From UBA11606 sp964504305 (GTDB lineage Bacteria > Actinomycetota > Acidimicrobiia > Acidimicrobiales > Aldehydirespiratoraceae), in the NCBI GenBank assembly GCA_964504305.1, contig CAZDEB010000001.1, positions 62,001 to 126,000 of the forward strand: a DNA stretch of 64,000 nucleotides, read 5' to 3'. Shown one piece after another: positions 50,911-60,132 of this stretch (its first letter is position 1; each line of letters begins with the position of its first letter). The notes below the pieces were generated by a model. The model saw only the letters and a program-made list of their open reading frames with translations. It had not been told where the DNA came from and ran no database searches. The translations under genes were made by a program, and so were the position numbers.

Positions 50911-52599
50911 ATGTCCTCGCAGACTGCAACCATGCTTGGCACTCCGATCCACAACATTTCCGCCCCGCGAGGCACCACGCTCACCTGTCAAGGTTGGCCC
51001 CAGGAGGCCGCCTACCGGATGTTGCAGAACAACCTCGATCCCGAGGTGGCCGAGAACCCCGACCAGCTGGTCGTTTACGGCGGAACAGGTCGAGCGGCTC
51101 GCTCCTGGGATGCCTACCGGGCCATGCTTCACACCCTCACGACCCTCAAGGGCGACGAAACAATGCTCGTGCAATCGGGCAAACCGGTCGGTGTCATGCA
51201 GACTCACGAGTGGGCCCCGCGGGTGCTGATCGCCAACTCCAACCTCGTTCCCGACTGGGCCAACTGGGACGAGTTCCGACGCCTCGAACATCAGGGGCTG
51301 ACGATGTATGGCCAGATGACCGCCGGTTCGTGGATCTACATCGGAACTCAAGGGATCCTGCAAGGCACCTACGAATGTTTCGCCGAGATCGCTCGCAAAC
51401 GATTCGACGGCACGCTGGCCGGCACGCTCACCATCACCGCCGGTGCCGGCGGAATGGGTGGAGCGCAGCCGCTGGCCGTCACGATGAACGACGGAGTCGT
51501 GCTCGTCATCGATGTCGATCAACACATGCTCGATCGTCGGGTCGCTCACCGTTACCTGGACGAGATTGCCCCCGACTATGCCTCGGCCATCAAGCGGGTC
51601 ACCGAAGCCAAGAAATCGCGGACCCCGCTGTCGGTTGGACTGCTCGGCAACGCCGCCGACCTCATGCCTCGCCTGCTCGCCGATGGGATCGACGCCGACA
51701 TCGTCACCGACCAAACCAGTGCTCACGATCCGCTCAGCTACATGCCCAACGATCTTTCCGCCGCCGCGGCCGCCGAACTGAAAGCCACCGATCCCAAGGA
51801 GTTCACTCGTCGCGCCCAGGCCGCGATGGCGACCCACTGTGAGGCGATGGTTGGGTTCATGGACGCCGGTGCCGAAGTGTTCGACTACGGCAACAGCCTG
51901 CGAGCCGAAGCCACCCTCGGCGGCTTCGACCGAGCGTTCGACTATCCCGGATTCTTGCCGGCCTACATCCGACCCCTGTTCTGTGAAGGGCTCGGACCGT
52001 TTCGATGGGTAGCCCTTTCCGGCGACCCCGCCGACATCGCCGCAACCGATCGAGCTGTCCTCGAAGAGTTCCCCGAGAACGAATCGCTCGCTCGCTGGAT
52101 CCGGCTGGCCGGCGAACGGGTCGCGTTCCAAGGTCTTCCGGCTCGCATCTGCTGGCTCGGTTACGGCGAACGCCATCGCTTGGGTCTGAGGTTCAACGAG
52201 ATGGTGCGCTCGGGCGAACTCAAGGCTCCGGTGGTGATCGGCCGTGACCATCTCGACTCGGGCTCGGTTGCTTCTCCCTACCGCGAGACCGAAGACATGC
52301 TCGACGGCTCTGACGCCATTGCCGACTGGCCACTGCTCAACGGTCTGGTCAACACCTGTTCGGGCGCGACCTGGGTGAGTATCCACCACGGCGGAGGCGT
52401 CGGCATCGGTCGATCAATTCACGCCGGTCAGGTGTCGGTCGCTGACGGCACCGATCTGGCTGCAGAAAAGCTCGAGCGGGTTCTTACCAACGATCCGGCC
52501 ATGGGGGTGATCCGCCACGTCGATGCCGGCTACGAACGGGCCGTGGAAGTTGCTGATCAACGCGGCGTTGCGGTCCCGATGAGAGACTCGGGGGTATGA
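50911..52599 (+). CDS. hutU: Urocanate hydratase
   Basis: A 562-residue urocanase that forms imidazolonepropionate using tightly bound NAD. Family landmarks are VQSGKPVGVMQTHEWAPRVL, the NAD site GAGGMGGAQPL and the C-terminal TCSGATWVSIHHGGGVGIG stretch. The start is ATG 50911; a shorter start at 50932 is possible. It overlaps the next gene by ATGA (52596-52599). Confidence 0.96.
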   Translation: MSSQTATMLGTPIHNISAPRGTTLTCQGWPQEAAYRMLQNNLDPEVAENPDQLVVYGGTGRAARSWDAYRAMLHTLTTLKGDETMLVQSGKPVGVMQTHEWAPRVLIANSNLVPDWANWDEFRRLEHQGLTMYGQMTAGSWIYIGTQGILQGTYECFAEIARKRFDGTLAGTLTITAGAGGMGGAQPLAVTMNDGVVLVIDVDQHMLDRRVAHRYLDEIAPDYASAIKRVTEAKKSRTPLSVGLLGNAADLMPRLLADGIDADIVTDQTSAHDPLSYMPNDLSAAAAAELKATDPKEFTRRAQAAMATHCEAMVGFMDAGAEVFDYGNSLRAEATLGGFDRAFDYPGFLPAYIRPLFCEGLGPFRWVALSGDPADIAATDRAVLEEFPENESLARWIRLAGERVAFQGLPARICWLGYGERHRLGLRFNEMVRSGELKAPVVIGRDHLDSGSVASPYRETEDMLDGSDAIADWPLLNGLVNTCSGATWVSIHHGGGVGIGRSIHAGQVSVADGTDLAAEKLERVLTNDPAMGVIRHVDAGYERAVEVADQRGVAVPMRDSGV

Positions 52600-53165
52600 C
52601 GGTTCGTCGTGTACTCCAGATCGGCAATCCACAGCTGCGCCGAGTAGCCGACGAGGTGGCGGTCGACGACATCGGAGGCGAAGCCGTCCAGACGTTGATC
52701 GGCGATCTTGTCGAGACGATGCGTGACGCCAACGGAGCCGGCTTGGCCGCGACCCAGATCGGCGAACGGCACCGGATCGTGGTGATGGAGGTCAACTCGA
52801 ATCCCCGGTATCCCTACAAGCCGACCTTGCCGCTGACCGTTGCCGTCAATCCCGAGATCGAGCCGCTCGACGACGAGATGGTCGAAGTCAACGAAGGCTG
52901 TTTGTCGGTTCCGATGCGAGGCAACGTTTCGCGCCATGTCAACATCCGCGTGCGTTACCTCGATCAGCACGGCACGCGTCACGACGAGGTGAAGCGCGGG
53001 CTTACCGCTGGTACGTGGCAGCACGAGGTCGACCATCTCGACGGCGTGCTGATCACCGATCGGGCCGATCCGTTGTCGCTCGCGACTTGGGACGAGTACG
53101 AGCAGCATCATCGCGAGGCGTTTGTGCAACGCATCACCAAGTTTGTCGAAAGAGTCGGTTCGTGA
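52596..53165 (+). CDS. Peptide-deformylase-family protein inside the hut operon
   Basis: A 189-residue protein of the peptide deformylase (PDF) family. All three motifs are intact: GAGLAATQ (residues 47-54), EGCLS (metal ligand Cys102) and QHEVDH (metal ligands His143 and His147, catalytic Glu144). The gene is coupled to hutU (ATGA) and to hutF (GTGA) on both sides, with no fmt or other translation gene nearby. A housekeeping PDF removes formyl from new proteins. Here its place in the operon, after the step that leads to N-formylglutamate and with no hutG in sight, suggests that it may deformylate N-formylglutamate. This is inference; the family is not known for that activity. Confidence 0.85.
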   Translation: MTVRRVLQIGNPQLRRVADEVAVDDIGGEAVQTLIGDLVETMRDANGAGLAATQIGERHRIVVMEVNSNPRYPYKPTLPLTVAVNPEIEPLDDEMVEVNEGCLSVPMRGNVSRHVNIRVRYLDQHGTRHDEVKRGLTAGTWQHEVDHLDGVLITDRADPLSLATWDEYEQHHREAFVQRITKFVERVGS

Positions 53166-54511
53166 CCGACGCAACCTTTTGGTGTGAACGTGCCGTTGTC
53201 GGTGCTGCGACCGAACAGAGCGTGGTGGTCGAAATCAGCGACGGTCGGATCGTGTCTGTCACCGCGGATTCGGCCGTGCCGGTCGGGGCGACGCGGCTTC
53301 CCGGCCTGGTGATCCCTGGGATGGCCAACGCTCATAGTCACGCCTTTCACCGGGCTTTGCGAGGGCGAACTCAGGTTGATCGGGGTTCGTTCTGGACGTG
53401 GCGAGACCTCATGTATAAGGCCGCCGAGCGCCTGAACCCCGACAACTACCGGCGACTCGCCACGGCCACGTTTGCCGAGATGGCGATGGCCGGGATCAGT
53501 GCGGTAGGCGAGTTTCACTATGTTCATCACCAGCTCGATGGCACGCCGTACGAGGATCCCAACGCAATGGGCCACGCGCTTATCGACGCCGCTGCCGCTG
53601 CCGGAATCCGGATCACCTTGCTCGACACGTTGTACCTGTACGGCGGAATCGACGCCGACGGCCCTATCCCCCCGACCGGCGTCCAACTCCGCTTCTCCGA
53701 TCTCTGCGCTCAGAGGTGGGCAGAGCGAGCCTCAGAACTCAGAGATCGAGGGGGTGTGCGGGTGGGGGCGGCGATTCATTCGGTGAGGGCGGTCGATCAG
53801 GAGTCGATGCGAGAGGTTGCGGCGTGGGCCAGTCGCCGAGGAGCGCCGGTTCATGCCCATGTTTCTGAGCAACCGGCCGAAAATGATGCCTGTCTCTTGC
53901 ACTACGGAAGAACACCCACCGGCGTCTTGGCAGGAGCTGGGGTGCTCGGGCCGAAATTCACCTCGGTGCACGGCACTCATCTAACATCGGCCGACGTCAG
54001 TCTGTATTCGCGTCATGACTGCACCATGTGTTTTTGCCCTACGACCGAACGTGATCTTGGCGACGGAATCGGGCCCAGCGACCAATTGGTCGAGTCCAAT
54101 GTCGCGATCAGTCTCGGCACCGATTCTCATGCCTGCATCGACATGCTCGAAGAAGCGAGGGCCCTCGAACTCAACGAACGGCTCCGATCGGTGAGCCGCG
54201 GCATCCACCGAGCCGAGCAACTGCTGACCATGGCAACCGTCGCCGGACACCGCAGCATTGGGTGGGACAACGCCGGCACCATCGCCGTTGGCCAGCGGGG
54301 TGACCTCGTTGCGGTATCACTCGACTCGGTGCGCACCGCCGGCACCGCGGCCTCGGCGGCCTTGGAGACGGCAATCTTTGCCGCCGGCGCTTGCGACATT
54401 ACCGATGTCGTGGTTGACGGCAAGATCGTGGTTCAGGAGCGCCGTCATCGATCCATCAACGTTTCAGAGGCTCTGTTTGACGCGATCGGGGAGGTAATGG
54501 GCGATGTCTGA
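53162..54511 (+). CDS. hutF: Formimidoylglutamate deiminase
   Basis: A 449-residue amidohydrolase that converts N-formimidoyl-glutamate to N-formyl-glutamate and ammonia. The zinc ligands start at His58 and His60 (NAHSHAFHRALRG), followed by GEFHYVHH, HVSEQ and SLGTDSHACID, and CPTTERDLGDG is HutF-typical. GTG 53162 overlaps the deformylase stop; a frame from 53015 runs through that gene. HutF rather than a formiminoglutamase means the pathway ends with an N-formyl amino acid, which needs a deformylase. Confidence 0.95.
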   Translation: MTDATFWCERAVVGAATEQSVVVEISDGRIVSVTADSAVPVGATRLPGLVIPGMANAHSHAFHRALRGRTQVDRGSFWTWRDLMYKAAERLNPDNYRRLATATFAEMAMAGISAVGEFHYVHHQLDGTPYEDPNAMGHALIDAAAAAGIRITLLDTLYLYGGIDADGPIPPTGVQLRFSDLCAQRWAERASELRDRGGVRVGAAIHSVRAVDQESMREVAAWASRRGAPVHAHVSEQPAENDACLLHYGRTPTGVLAGAGVLGPKFTSVHGTHLTSADVSLYSRHDCTMCFCPTTERDLGDGIGPSDQLVESNVAISLGTDSHACIDMLEEARALELNERLRSVSRGIHRAEQLLTMATVAGHRSIGWDNAGTIAVGQRGDLVAVSLDSVRTAGTAASAALETAIFAAGACDITDVVVDGKIVVQERRHRSINVSEALFDAIGEVMGDV

Positions 54512-55682
54512 CGGCGACTCGGTGGTGATCGACAACATTGGGTCGTTGATCACCAACGACCCAGCCATCGGGCATGGAGTGCTCGGAATTGTCGAGAACG
54601 CTTCGGTGGTTATCAGCAATGGACATGTCGTGTCCGTTGGTGCGGCCGGCCAGATCGCCGATCAACAGATAGACGCCGAAGGGGGGTGCGTGCTGCCCGG
54701 CTTCGTCGACTCGCACACTCACCTCGTGTTCGCCGGTGATCGAGCGGCGGAGTTCACAGCTCGAATGGCTGGGCAACCCTACGACGGGGGAGGTATCCGG
54801 GTTACGACCGACGCCACCCGTGCCACACCTACCGACGAACTCCATCAGATGGTGCAGCGCCGGTTGACGGAGGCTCACCGCGCCGGCACCACGACGATAG
54901 AAATCAAGTCGGGCTACGGACTCAACGTCGTCGACGAAGTGAGATCGTTGCAGGTCGCCGAGACCTACACGCCCGAATCGACTTTCCTGGGCGCTCACCT
55001 TCTTCCCAGCGAGTTCGAAGGACGAGCCGACGACTACATCGATCTCGTGTGCACCGACATGCTCAAAGGGGCAGCCGCACATTGTAAATGGGTCGACGCG
55101 TTTTGTGAGGTTGGGGCCTTTGATGTTGATCAGTCTCGCGCCGTCCTCGAAGCCGGCCACCAAGCTGGACTCGGACTTCGCCTTCATGGCAACCAACTCG
55201 GCCACGGCCCCGGTGTTCAGCTCGCGGTCGAGTGCGGGTGTGCGTCGGTCGACCACTGCACCTACCTGACCGATGCCGACATCGAGGCGTTGGCCGGGAG
55301 CGACACGGTCGCGACGTTTCTTCCCGCGGCCGACTTCTCGACCCGTCAGCCCTACCCCGATGCCCGCAGAGTGATCGATGCCGGCGCCACGGTGGCCATC
55401 GCGTCGAACTGCAACCCTGGGTCGAGTTATACGACCTCGATGTCGTTTTGTATCGCAATCGCGGTGCGCGACATGTTCATGACAATCGACGAGGCGATCC
55501 AGGCCGCGACGATTGGCGGAGCCGCCGCGTTGCGTCGCGACGACGTTGGTCGACTCTCAGCGGGATCGGCCGGGCATGCCACAATTCTTGACGCCCCGAG
55601 CCATCACCACTTGGCCTATCGGCCTGGTCAGCCGCTGATTCGCCACACCATCGGGCCGCTACTCAATGCCGGCCGCAGCTGA
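54504..55682 (+). CDS. hutI: Imidazolonepropionase
   Basis: A 392-residue amidohydrolase giving N-formimidoyl-glutamate. Motifs are VDSHTHLVFAGDRAAEF, EIKSGYGL, HGNQLG and ASNCNPGSS. It overlaps hutF by 8 nt and ends the operon, overlapping a convergent gene by 24 bp. The set hutH, hutU, hutI and hutF forms a complete pathway to N-formylglutamate. Confidence 0.95.
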   Translation: MSDGDSVVIDNIGSLITNDPAIGHGVLGIVENASVVISNGHVVSVGAAGQIADQQIDAEGGCVLPGFVDSHTHLVFAGDRAAEFTARMAGQPYDGGGIRVTTDATRATPTDELHQMVQRRLTEAHRAGTTTIEIKSGYGLNVVDEVRSLQVAETYTPESTFLGAHLLPSEFEGRADDYIDLVCTDMLKGAAAHCKWVDAFCEVGAFDVDQSRAVLEAGHQAGLGLRLHGNQLGHGPGVQLAVECGCASVDHCTYLTDADIEALAGSDTVATFLPAADFSTRQPYPDARRVIDAGATVAIASNCNPGSSYTTSMSFCIAIAVRDMFMTIDEAIQAATIGGAAALRRDDVGRLSAGSAGHATILDAPSHHHLAYRPGQPLIRHTIGPLLNAGRS

Positions 55683-56420
55683 CAGGCCGGTTGCGTCGTG
55701 GGCGGCGATCCGGTCGCTGACGAACCCGTTTGAGCAGGCCGCGGCCACAAACCGCCGGAGATAACCAATGCCGGCTGGGTCGCGTCCGACCGGAGTTCCG
55801 ATCGCTTGTTGGACCGCGGAGAACTTGCCGTCGAGGATTCGGCCGTCGGTCACTTGTTGCAGGTCCGCAGCGAGGCGAGGCCTCAAACCGGCAAGGGCGT
55901 CGAGCCCAAGTTCGACGAAGGTGGTGAACGACGAGTCGAGGCTGTCGGACTCGACTAGCTCGGCGTGACGAAGATTGCGTTCGAGCCATAGTGCGTATGC
56001 GGCGCGAGCCTTTACCGAGACCTTGATGCCGGGCTGATCAATGTCGTCGAAAGATTTGATAGTCGATCCGGGTGGCACTAGGTAGGTGCATTCGATTTCG
56101 GCGTACGCCGGACTGAAGTCGATGTGTTTCGCCCGTGCCGGTTCGGCACCGATATTGCCGATGTCCCACGTTGCGGATCCGGCCGCGTCGGCGACGTCAC
56201 CGGGGTTCGGGTAGGTCCGCAGTTCGACCGGCACGCCAAGGCGGTTGGCCAAGGCCGTGGCCATGTCCGGGGACACGCCAACCGGCACCCCGCTGCTGGA
56301 GGTGTGGCTCACCAGTAGAAAGTTGCTGAGATTGATCGCGGCTCGGAGAGTTCCGGTCGGGGCGAGGGCCCGTACCGCAGCCTTCGTCGGCGCAGGAAAC
56401 CGTTGGACGTCGAAGATCAT
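55659..56420 (-). CDS. Solute-binding-protein-fold (SBP family 3) protein without signal peptide
   Basis: A 253-residue protein of the family 3 solute-binding fold (SPDMATALANRLGV, IDFSPAYAEIECTYLV, FDDIDQPGIKVSV). It starts at MIFDVQRF and has no signal peptide or lipobox, and no in-frame upstream start supplies one. So it is probably a cytoplasmic ligand sensor or an enzyme of the dehydratase type that shares this fold. It lies 11 nt after the pseudo-AAA gene on the same strand, so the two are likely one operon. An amino acid ligand is plausible. Confidence 0.75.
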   Translation of the reverse strand: MIFDVQRFPAPTKAAVRALAPTGTLRAAINLSNFLLVSHTSSSGVPVGVSPDMATALANRLGVPVELRTYPNPGDVADAAGSATWDIGNIGAEPARAKHIDFSPAYAEIECTYLVPPGSTIKSFDDIDQPGIKVSVKARAAYALWLERNLRHAELVESDSLDSSFTTFVELGLDALAGLRPRLAADLQQVTDGRILDGKFSAVQQAIGTPVGRDPAGIGYLRRFVAAACSNGFVSDRIAAHDATGLSAAAGIE

Positions 56421-56431
56421 GGCGAGCCGAG

Positions 56432-57226
56432 CTAACCCAAATGGTCGGCGATGGCCGAGTCGGTGACATGAAGGGCCGATTGTGAATCGATGCGTACGAA
56501 CCCGGCTTGGCGCAGTTCGGCCAAAGCCATGTCGAGCGGCGACGGGCCACGACCAAAAGCGTTGGAGTCGCCGAGTCTCTTGCGAAGAGCATCGTGGGTT
56601 GCGGGGTCGTGGATCACCGATCGCAGGTATCGCACCGCATCGATCGAAAGATCGCTTGCAAGCGCAGCCCACGCATCGGCGGCGCGGCCGGGGCACGCCC
56701 ACACATCCAAAGTTTTTCGATCGGGGCTTTGATCGACAAAACTCACATCGACCCCGGTGCCCAAAACGGCCGCTAGTCCGACCGCTCGCTGGTCGACATT
56801 GGACATGGCCGACACGATTGCTGCGTGGTCGGAGTTGCCAAAGTCGATGTCGTCGACCAAGAGCAGGGACGGTCCGCCTTTCGCTTCGACGAGCTGTGCC
56901 GCGGCCAGGGCCAGCGCGACCGTCGGTGCGAGGTCGGTGTCGTTCAGAACTTCGTCAGCCTCGTTGAGGGCGCGTAGACCGGGGCGTTTGTCTTTCCAAC
57001 GTTTGATGATCGAGCTAACAGCGTCGCGTACGCCAGATTCGCCGGCTGCCTCGAACGACACCGTTTGCGTGTCGAATTCGTCGCCGAGTTCGGCGCCGAC
57101 CTGGCTGAATACGGCTTGGCGGGCAAGACGCGGGCCTTGTAGTACCGCCGTATTGGCCGGGACTATCGCATGGGCTTGGTCGCCCAGTGCGAGGGCCAAG
57201 TCGCGCTCCAACTCTCGTCTGCTCAC
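56432..57226 (-). CDS. AAA-like protein with a degenerate P-loop
   Basis: A 264-residue protein I do not recognise. It has a Walker-B-like strand (SLLLVDDIDFG) and, in the place of Walker A, AVLQGPRLARQAVF, in which the lysine of GxxxxGKT is lost. The C-terminal part looks like a small winged helix (LAELRQAGFVRIDSQSALHV). This resembles the pseudo-ATPase sensors of the Orc/Cdc6- or STAND-like groups, but the relation is uncertain. It is divergent from the conservon sensor kinase and co-directional with a cytoplasmic binding-fold protein. Confidence 0.6.
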   Translation of the reverse strand: MSRRELERDLALALGDQAHAIVPANTAVLQGPRLARQAVFSQVGAELGDEFDTQTVSFEAAGESGVRDAVSSIIKRWKDKRPGLRALNEADEVLNDTDLAPTVALALAAAQLVEAKGGPSLLLVDDIDFGNSDHAAIVSAMSNVDQRAVGLAAVLGTGVDVSFVDQSPDRKTLDVWACPGRAADAWAALASDLSIDAVRYLRSVIHDPATHDALRKRLGDSNAFGRGPSPLDMALAELRQAGFVRIDSQSALHVTDSAIADHLG

Positions 57227-57271
57227 CTGAAACTACGCGGTTGATTGTTCATCGTGATGGCCCGAGGGTCC

Positions 57272-57287
57272 TGGGTCGTCCGACCCA
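57272..57287. promoter_or_regulatory. 16-bp palindrome between the pseudo-AAA gene and the conservon
   Basis: TGGGTCG-TC-CGACCCA is a perfect inverted repeat in the 123-bp gap, 46 bp from the pseudo-AAA start and 63 bp from the kinase start. It may be an operator for both. It is followed by TTTTGA, so a weak terminator is also possible. Confidence 0.4.
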
Positions 57288-57349
57288 TTTTGAGCCGTTC
57301 CCTTGAGGTGACCCTAGTCCCAGCCGACCGCTTACGCAGGAGGATCGAA

Positions 57350-59674
57350 ATGATTCGTAACCGTTCAATCAGAACCAAGCTAACGCTGCTGGTGCTTGGT
57401 CCAGTTCTCGTGATGATCGTTTTGGCCGCGGGCGTTGTGTCTCCGGCTCTGACCACTCTGCACGATGACGAACGTTCGTCGGAGATTGCCGACGTCATTG
57501 AAGCCTCGATGCTTTACCGAGACAAACTCAGCCTCGAGCGCTACGTGTCACTCGAGGCCATGGTGACCCCGGAGGTTGCGCTTCGGCTCGACGGCGTGCG
57601 GGCCGAAACAAACGGTCAACGAACGGTGCTGCGACAGCTCATCAATTCGTCAAGCATCTATTCCGAGCCCGCGTCCAAACCGTTGCTCGACGGAGTGCTC
57701 AATGCCCTCGATGGTCTCGACGAGACACGGGCGAGTATGGCCGATGATGCAATGGTGTCGCCGGTAGACCTTGATCAATCGTTCCAGGCTCTGCTGGTTC
57801 CCCAAGCCGACGTCAATGCGCTGCTGAGGACCGCGGGTGATGCCGAGTTGGTTCGTCTCGGCGACGCCATCACCACCTACTACAACGCAGAAGACACGCT
57901 GACCGATCTGTCGGCATTCGTTGGAACGAGACTGGGTAACGAGTTTGACCCGGCCACGCTTCGCGACGCCTTCGCGCTCGAACAGATCGAGGAACGCGAC
58001 TTTGAGGCCTTCGAGATCATCGGCCAGCCGGCCGATGTCGATTTGATGCTTGCGGCGTTGCACAGTGACGAGCACGAACATTTCGAAGAGTTGCTTGATC
58101 GTGTTCTTGACGGCGAGAGCGCAAGCGTAAGCACGGCCGACTGGTGGGCGGCGAGTAGCGAGGTATTCGACACCGTCAACGTGGTTGAGGACCTCGTGTT
58201 CGAACGCTTCGCCGACCGTGCCGCCGAAGCGGCTAGCGAAGCCCGTTCGACGGCATGGATCTTTGGTCTGGCCGCCGCCGGCGCATCGTTGTTGGCCGTT
58301 ATTGCGGCGTTTGTAATGGGTCGCCGTCTGGCCGGTCGTTTGGCCCGCTTGGCGATCGATGCTCACGCGGCCGCGGCCGATCGCCTGCCTGAAGCGCTGG
58401 CGACGGTTGGTGACGCCCATGAGGATGTGGCCGAGCATTTGCCCGAACTCGACTCTGATGCCGAGGACGAGATCGGCGACCTTGCGTCGTCGTTCAATAC
58501 GGTGCTGCGAACCGCGGTCGAAACATCGGTCGAGCACGTTCAGCAACGGTCGGCCGCTATGACCAACATCTTGTTGAGCCTCGGTCGGCGCAACCAGTCC
58601 TTGATCGACCGTCAGCTGGGTGTGCTCGATGAGTTGGAGGCCCGAGTCGAGGACCCGGCGGTTCTCGAAGGTTTGTTCTCGGTCGATCACATGTTGACCC
58701 GCTTGCGCCGCAACTCCGAAAACCTCTTGGTACTCGCGTCGGAGCGCCCCGCTCGTCAATGGAGCACCGAAGTCTCGCTCCTCGACGTGGTCCGTGGTGC
58801 GGGCTCAGAAGTGGAAGACCTCGACCGAGTAAACATCGACCTCGGAACCGTGGGCACCCGTCCTGTGCCTGGCGGCCGAGCGGTCGACTTGTCCCACATC
58901 GTGGCCGAGTTGATCGACAACTCCCTTGCCTACTCGCCGCCGTCGACGCAAGTCGCTCTGCGCGCTACGGAGCAAAATGGCGTAGTTCGTTTGTGGGTCG
59001 TTGACCGTGGAGTCGGCATGACCGACGAAGAACTCCTCGACGTCAACACCAACCTCGAGTCGCCGGCTGATGTCGCCGGCGTGGTTGCTGATCAGGTTGG
59101 CTTCCAGGTGATCGGGCGTTTGGCCAAGCGGATGGAAATTGCCGTTGCCGTCCAGGCGAATCCCGGCGGCGGAACGGCCGCCAGCATCGATCTGGGCTCC
59201 GACTTCTTCACGCAGCAGTCGCCGGCCGCCGACCCTGTAGTGGTCCCGCCGGTGGCGGAGCCCTCCGACACGGCGCCGGCCCCGTCGGCGTTTGACGGTC
59301 TGTTTACTGCGCCCGAACCGGCTCCGACGGTTGGAAGTCCCGATGCTGTTCAACCCATGACGAGTCCGCAAGGCGGTGCCCCTGTGGCATCGGCCCCATC
59401 GATTCCTCAGGCTGCGCCGGCGCGCGGATCCGAGGGCTTCATAAAGCGGGTTCCCGGCCAGTCGATTGCTTCCTCAGCAACCGCGGCGGCCTCGGTCGAC
59501 GCCGGCACTTTCCGCCGTTTGCCAACATCGGAACTGACCCCTTCGGGAGAGGATCCTGAGGTTGTGGCCGAGAAGCGCCGCGCCGCGCTGTCGGGGCTTC
59601 AATCCGGAGTCGCCCGAGGTCGCACCGGTGAACCCCAGCCCGCCCCTACGTCCGACGATCCGTCGACTTTCTGA
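57350..59674 (+). CDS. Conservon sensor histidine kinase with NIT-type sensor domain (CvnA)
   Basis: A 774-residue membrane kinase. Membrane segments at residues 11-31 and about 302-322 enclose a large extracytoplasmic helical sensor domain of the nitrate/nitrite-sensing (NIT) type common in actinobacterial conservons. Then come a HAMP-like linker, the dimerisation helix (SVDHMLTRLRRNSENLLVL, with the conserved Asp-His) and the ATPase domain (AELIDNSLAYSPP and VDRGVGMTDEEL). The tail from about 620 is Pro- and Ala-rich. GCAGGAGG precedes ATG 57350. No response regulator is adjacent; partners are the roadblock and GTPase genes that follow. Confidence 0.92.
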   Translation: MIRNRSIRTKLTLLVLGPVLVMIVLAAGVVSPALTTLHDDERSSEIADVIEASMLYRDKLSLERYVSLEAMVTPEVALRLDGVRAETNGQRTVLRQLINSSSIYSEPASKPLLDGVLNALDGLDETRASMADDAMVSPVDLDQSFQALLVPQADVNALLRTAGDAELVRLGDAITTYYNAEDTLTDLSAFVGTRLGNEFDPATLRDAFALEQIEERDFEAFEIIGQPADVDLMLAALHSDEHEHFEELLDRVLDGESASVSTADWWAASSEVFDTVNVVEDLVFERFADRAAEAASEARSTAWIFGLAAAGASLLAVIAAFVMGRRLAGRLARLAIDAHAAAADRLPEALATVGDAHEDVAEHLPELDSDAEDEIGDLASSFNTVLRTAVETSVEHVQQRSAAMTNILLSLGRRNQSLIDRQLGVLDELEARVEDPAVLEGLFSVDHMLTRLRRNSENLLVLASERPARQWSTEVSLLDVVRGAGSEVEDLDRVNIDLGTVGTRPVPGGRAVDLSHIVAELIDNSLAYSPPSTQVALRATEQNGVVRLWVVDRGVGMTDEELLDVNTNLESPADVAGVVADQVGFQVIGRLAKRMEIAVAVQANPGGGTAASIDLGSDFFTQQSPAADPVVVPPVAEPSDTAPAPSAFDGLFTAPEPAPTVGSPDAVQPMTSPQGGAPVASAPSIPQAAPARGSEGFIKRVPGQSIASSATAAASVDAGTFRRLPTSELTPSGEDPEVVAEKRRAALSGLQSGVARGRTGEPQPAPTSDDPSTF

Positions 59675-59694
59675 CCACCTGATTCGGAGTAACC

Positions 59695-60123
59695 ATGGAA
59701 GCAACAGTGAGCACCGAGGCCGTCAACTTCAACTGGCTGGTCGACAATTTCGTACAAAACATCCCTGGCGTTGTTGACGCTGCGGTAGTGAGCGCCGATG
59801 GCTTGCTGGTCGCGATGTCACCGGGTATCGGCCGAGCTGGTGGTGATCAGCTAGCCGCGGTCACGTCGGGTCTGACGTCGATGACGAGTGGCGCGGCTCG
59901 ATGTTTCGGCGGCGGCGACGTGACACAAATCGTCGTGGAACTGATCCACGGCTACATGATGTTCATGTCGATTGATGATGGCTCAGCCTTTGCGGTGTTG
60001 GCCGAGAAATCGGCCGACGTTGGAATGGTCGGTTACGAGATGACCATGCTCGCCAAACGCATGGGCTCGACCCTGACGCCTGGACTTATCGACGAACTTC
60101 ACAACGCCCTTCCCACGGGCTGA
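59695..60123 (+). CDS. Roadblock/LC7-domain protein (CvnB)
   Basis: A 142-residue roadblock/LC7 protein (NIPGVVDAAVVSADGLLVAMS through YEMTMLAKRMGSTL). In conservons this is a small scaffold or GTPase-regulating protein that bridges kinase and GTPase. It follows the kinase by 20 bp and precedes the DUF742 gene by 9 bp. Confidence 0.92.
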   Translation: MEATVSTEAVNFNWLVDNFVQNIPGVVDAAVVSADGLLVAMSPGIGRAGGDQLAAVTSGLTSMTSGAARCFGGGDVTQIVVELIHGYMMFMSIDDGSAFAVLAEKSADVGMVGYEMTMLAKRMGSTLTPGLIDELHNALPTG

Positions 60124-60132
60124 GGCCTGCCA

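Noticed and set aside
50869..52389. Open frame of 506 codons on the minus strand, opposite hutU
   Set aside because: It lies fully within hutU, whose NAD site and family motifs are intact; no domain is recognisable in the antisense product.
57350..59674. Kinase with a nitrate-sensing-type domain as the regulator of narGHJI
   Set aside because: The genes are over 50 kb apart, the domain is found in many conservon kinases without a nitrate role, and no NarL-like regulator is present.
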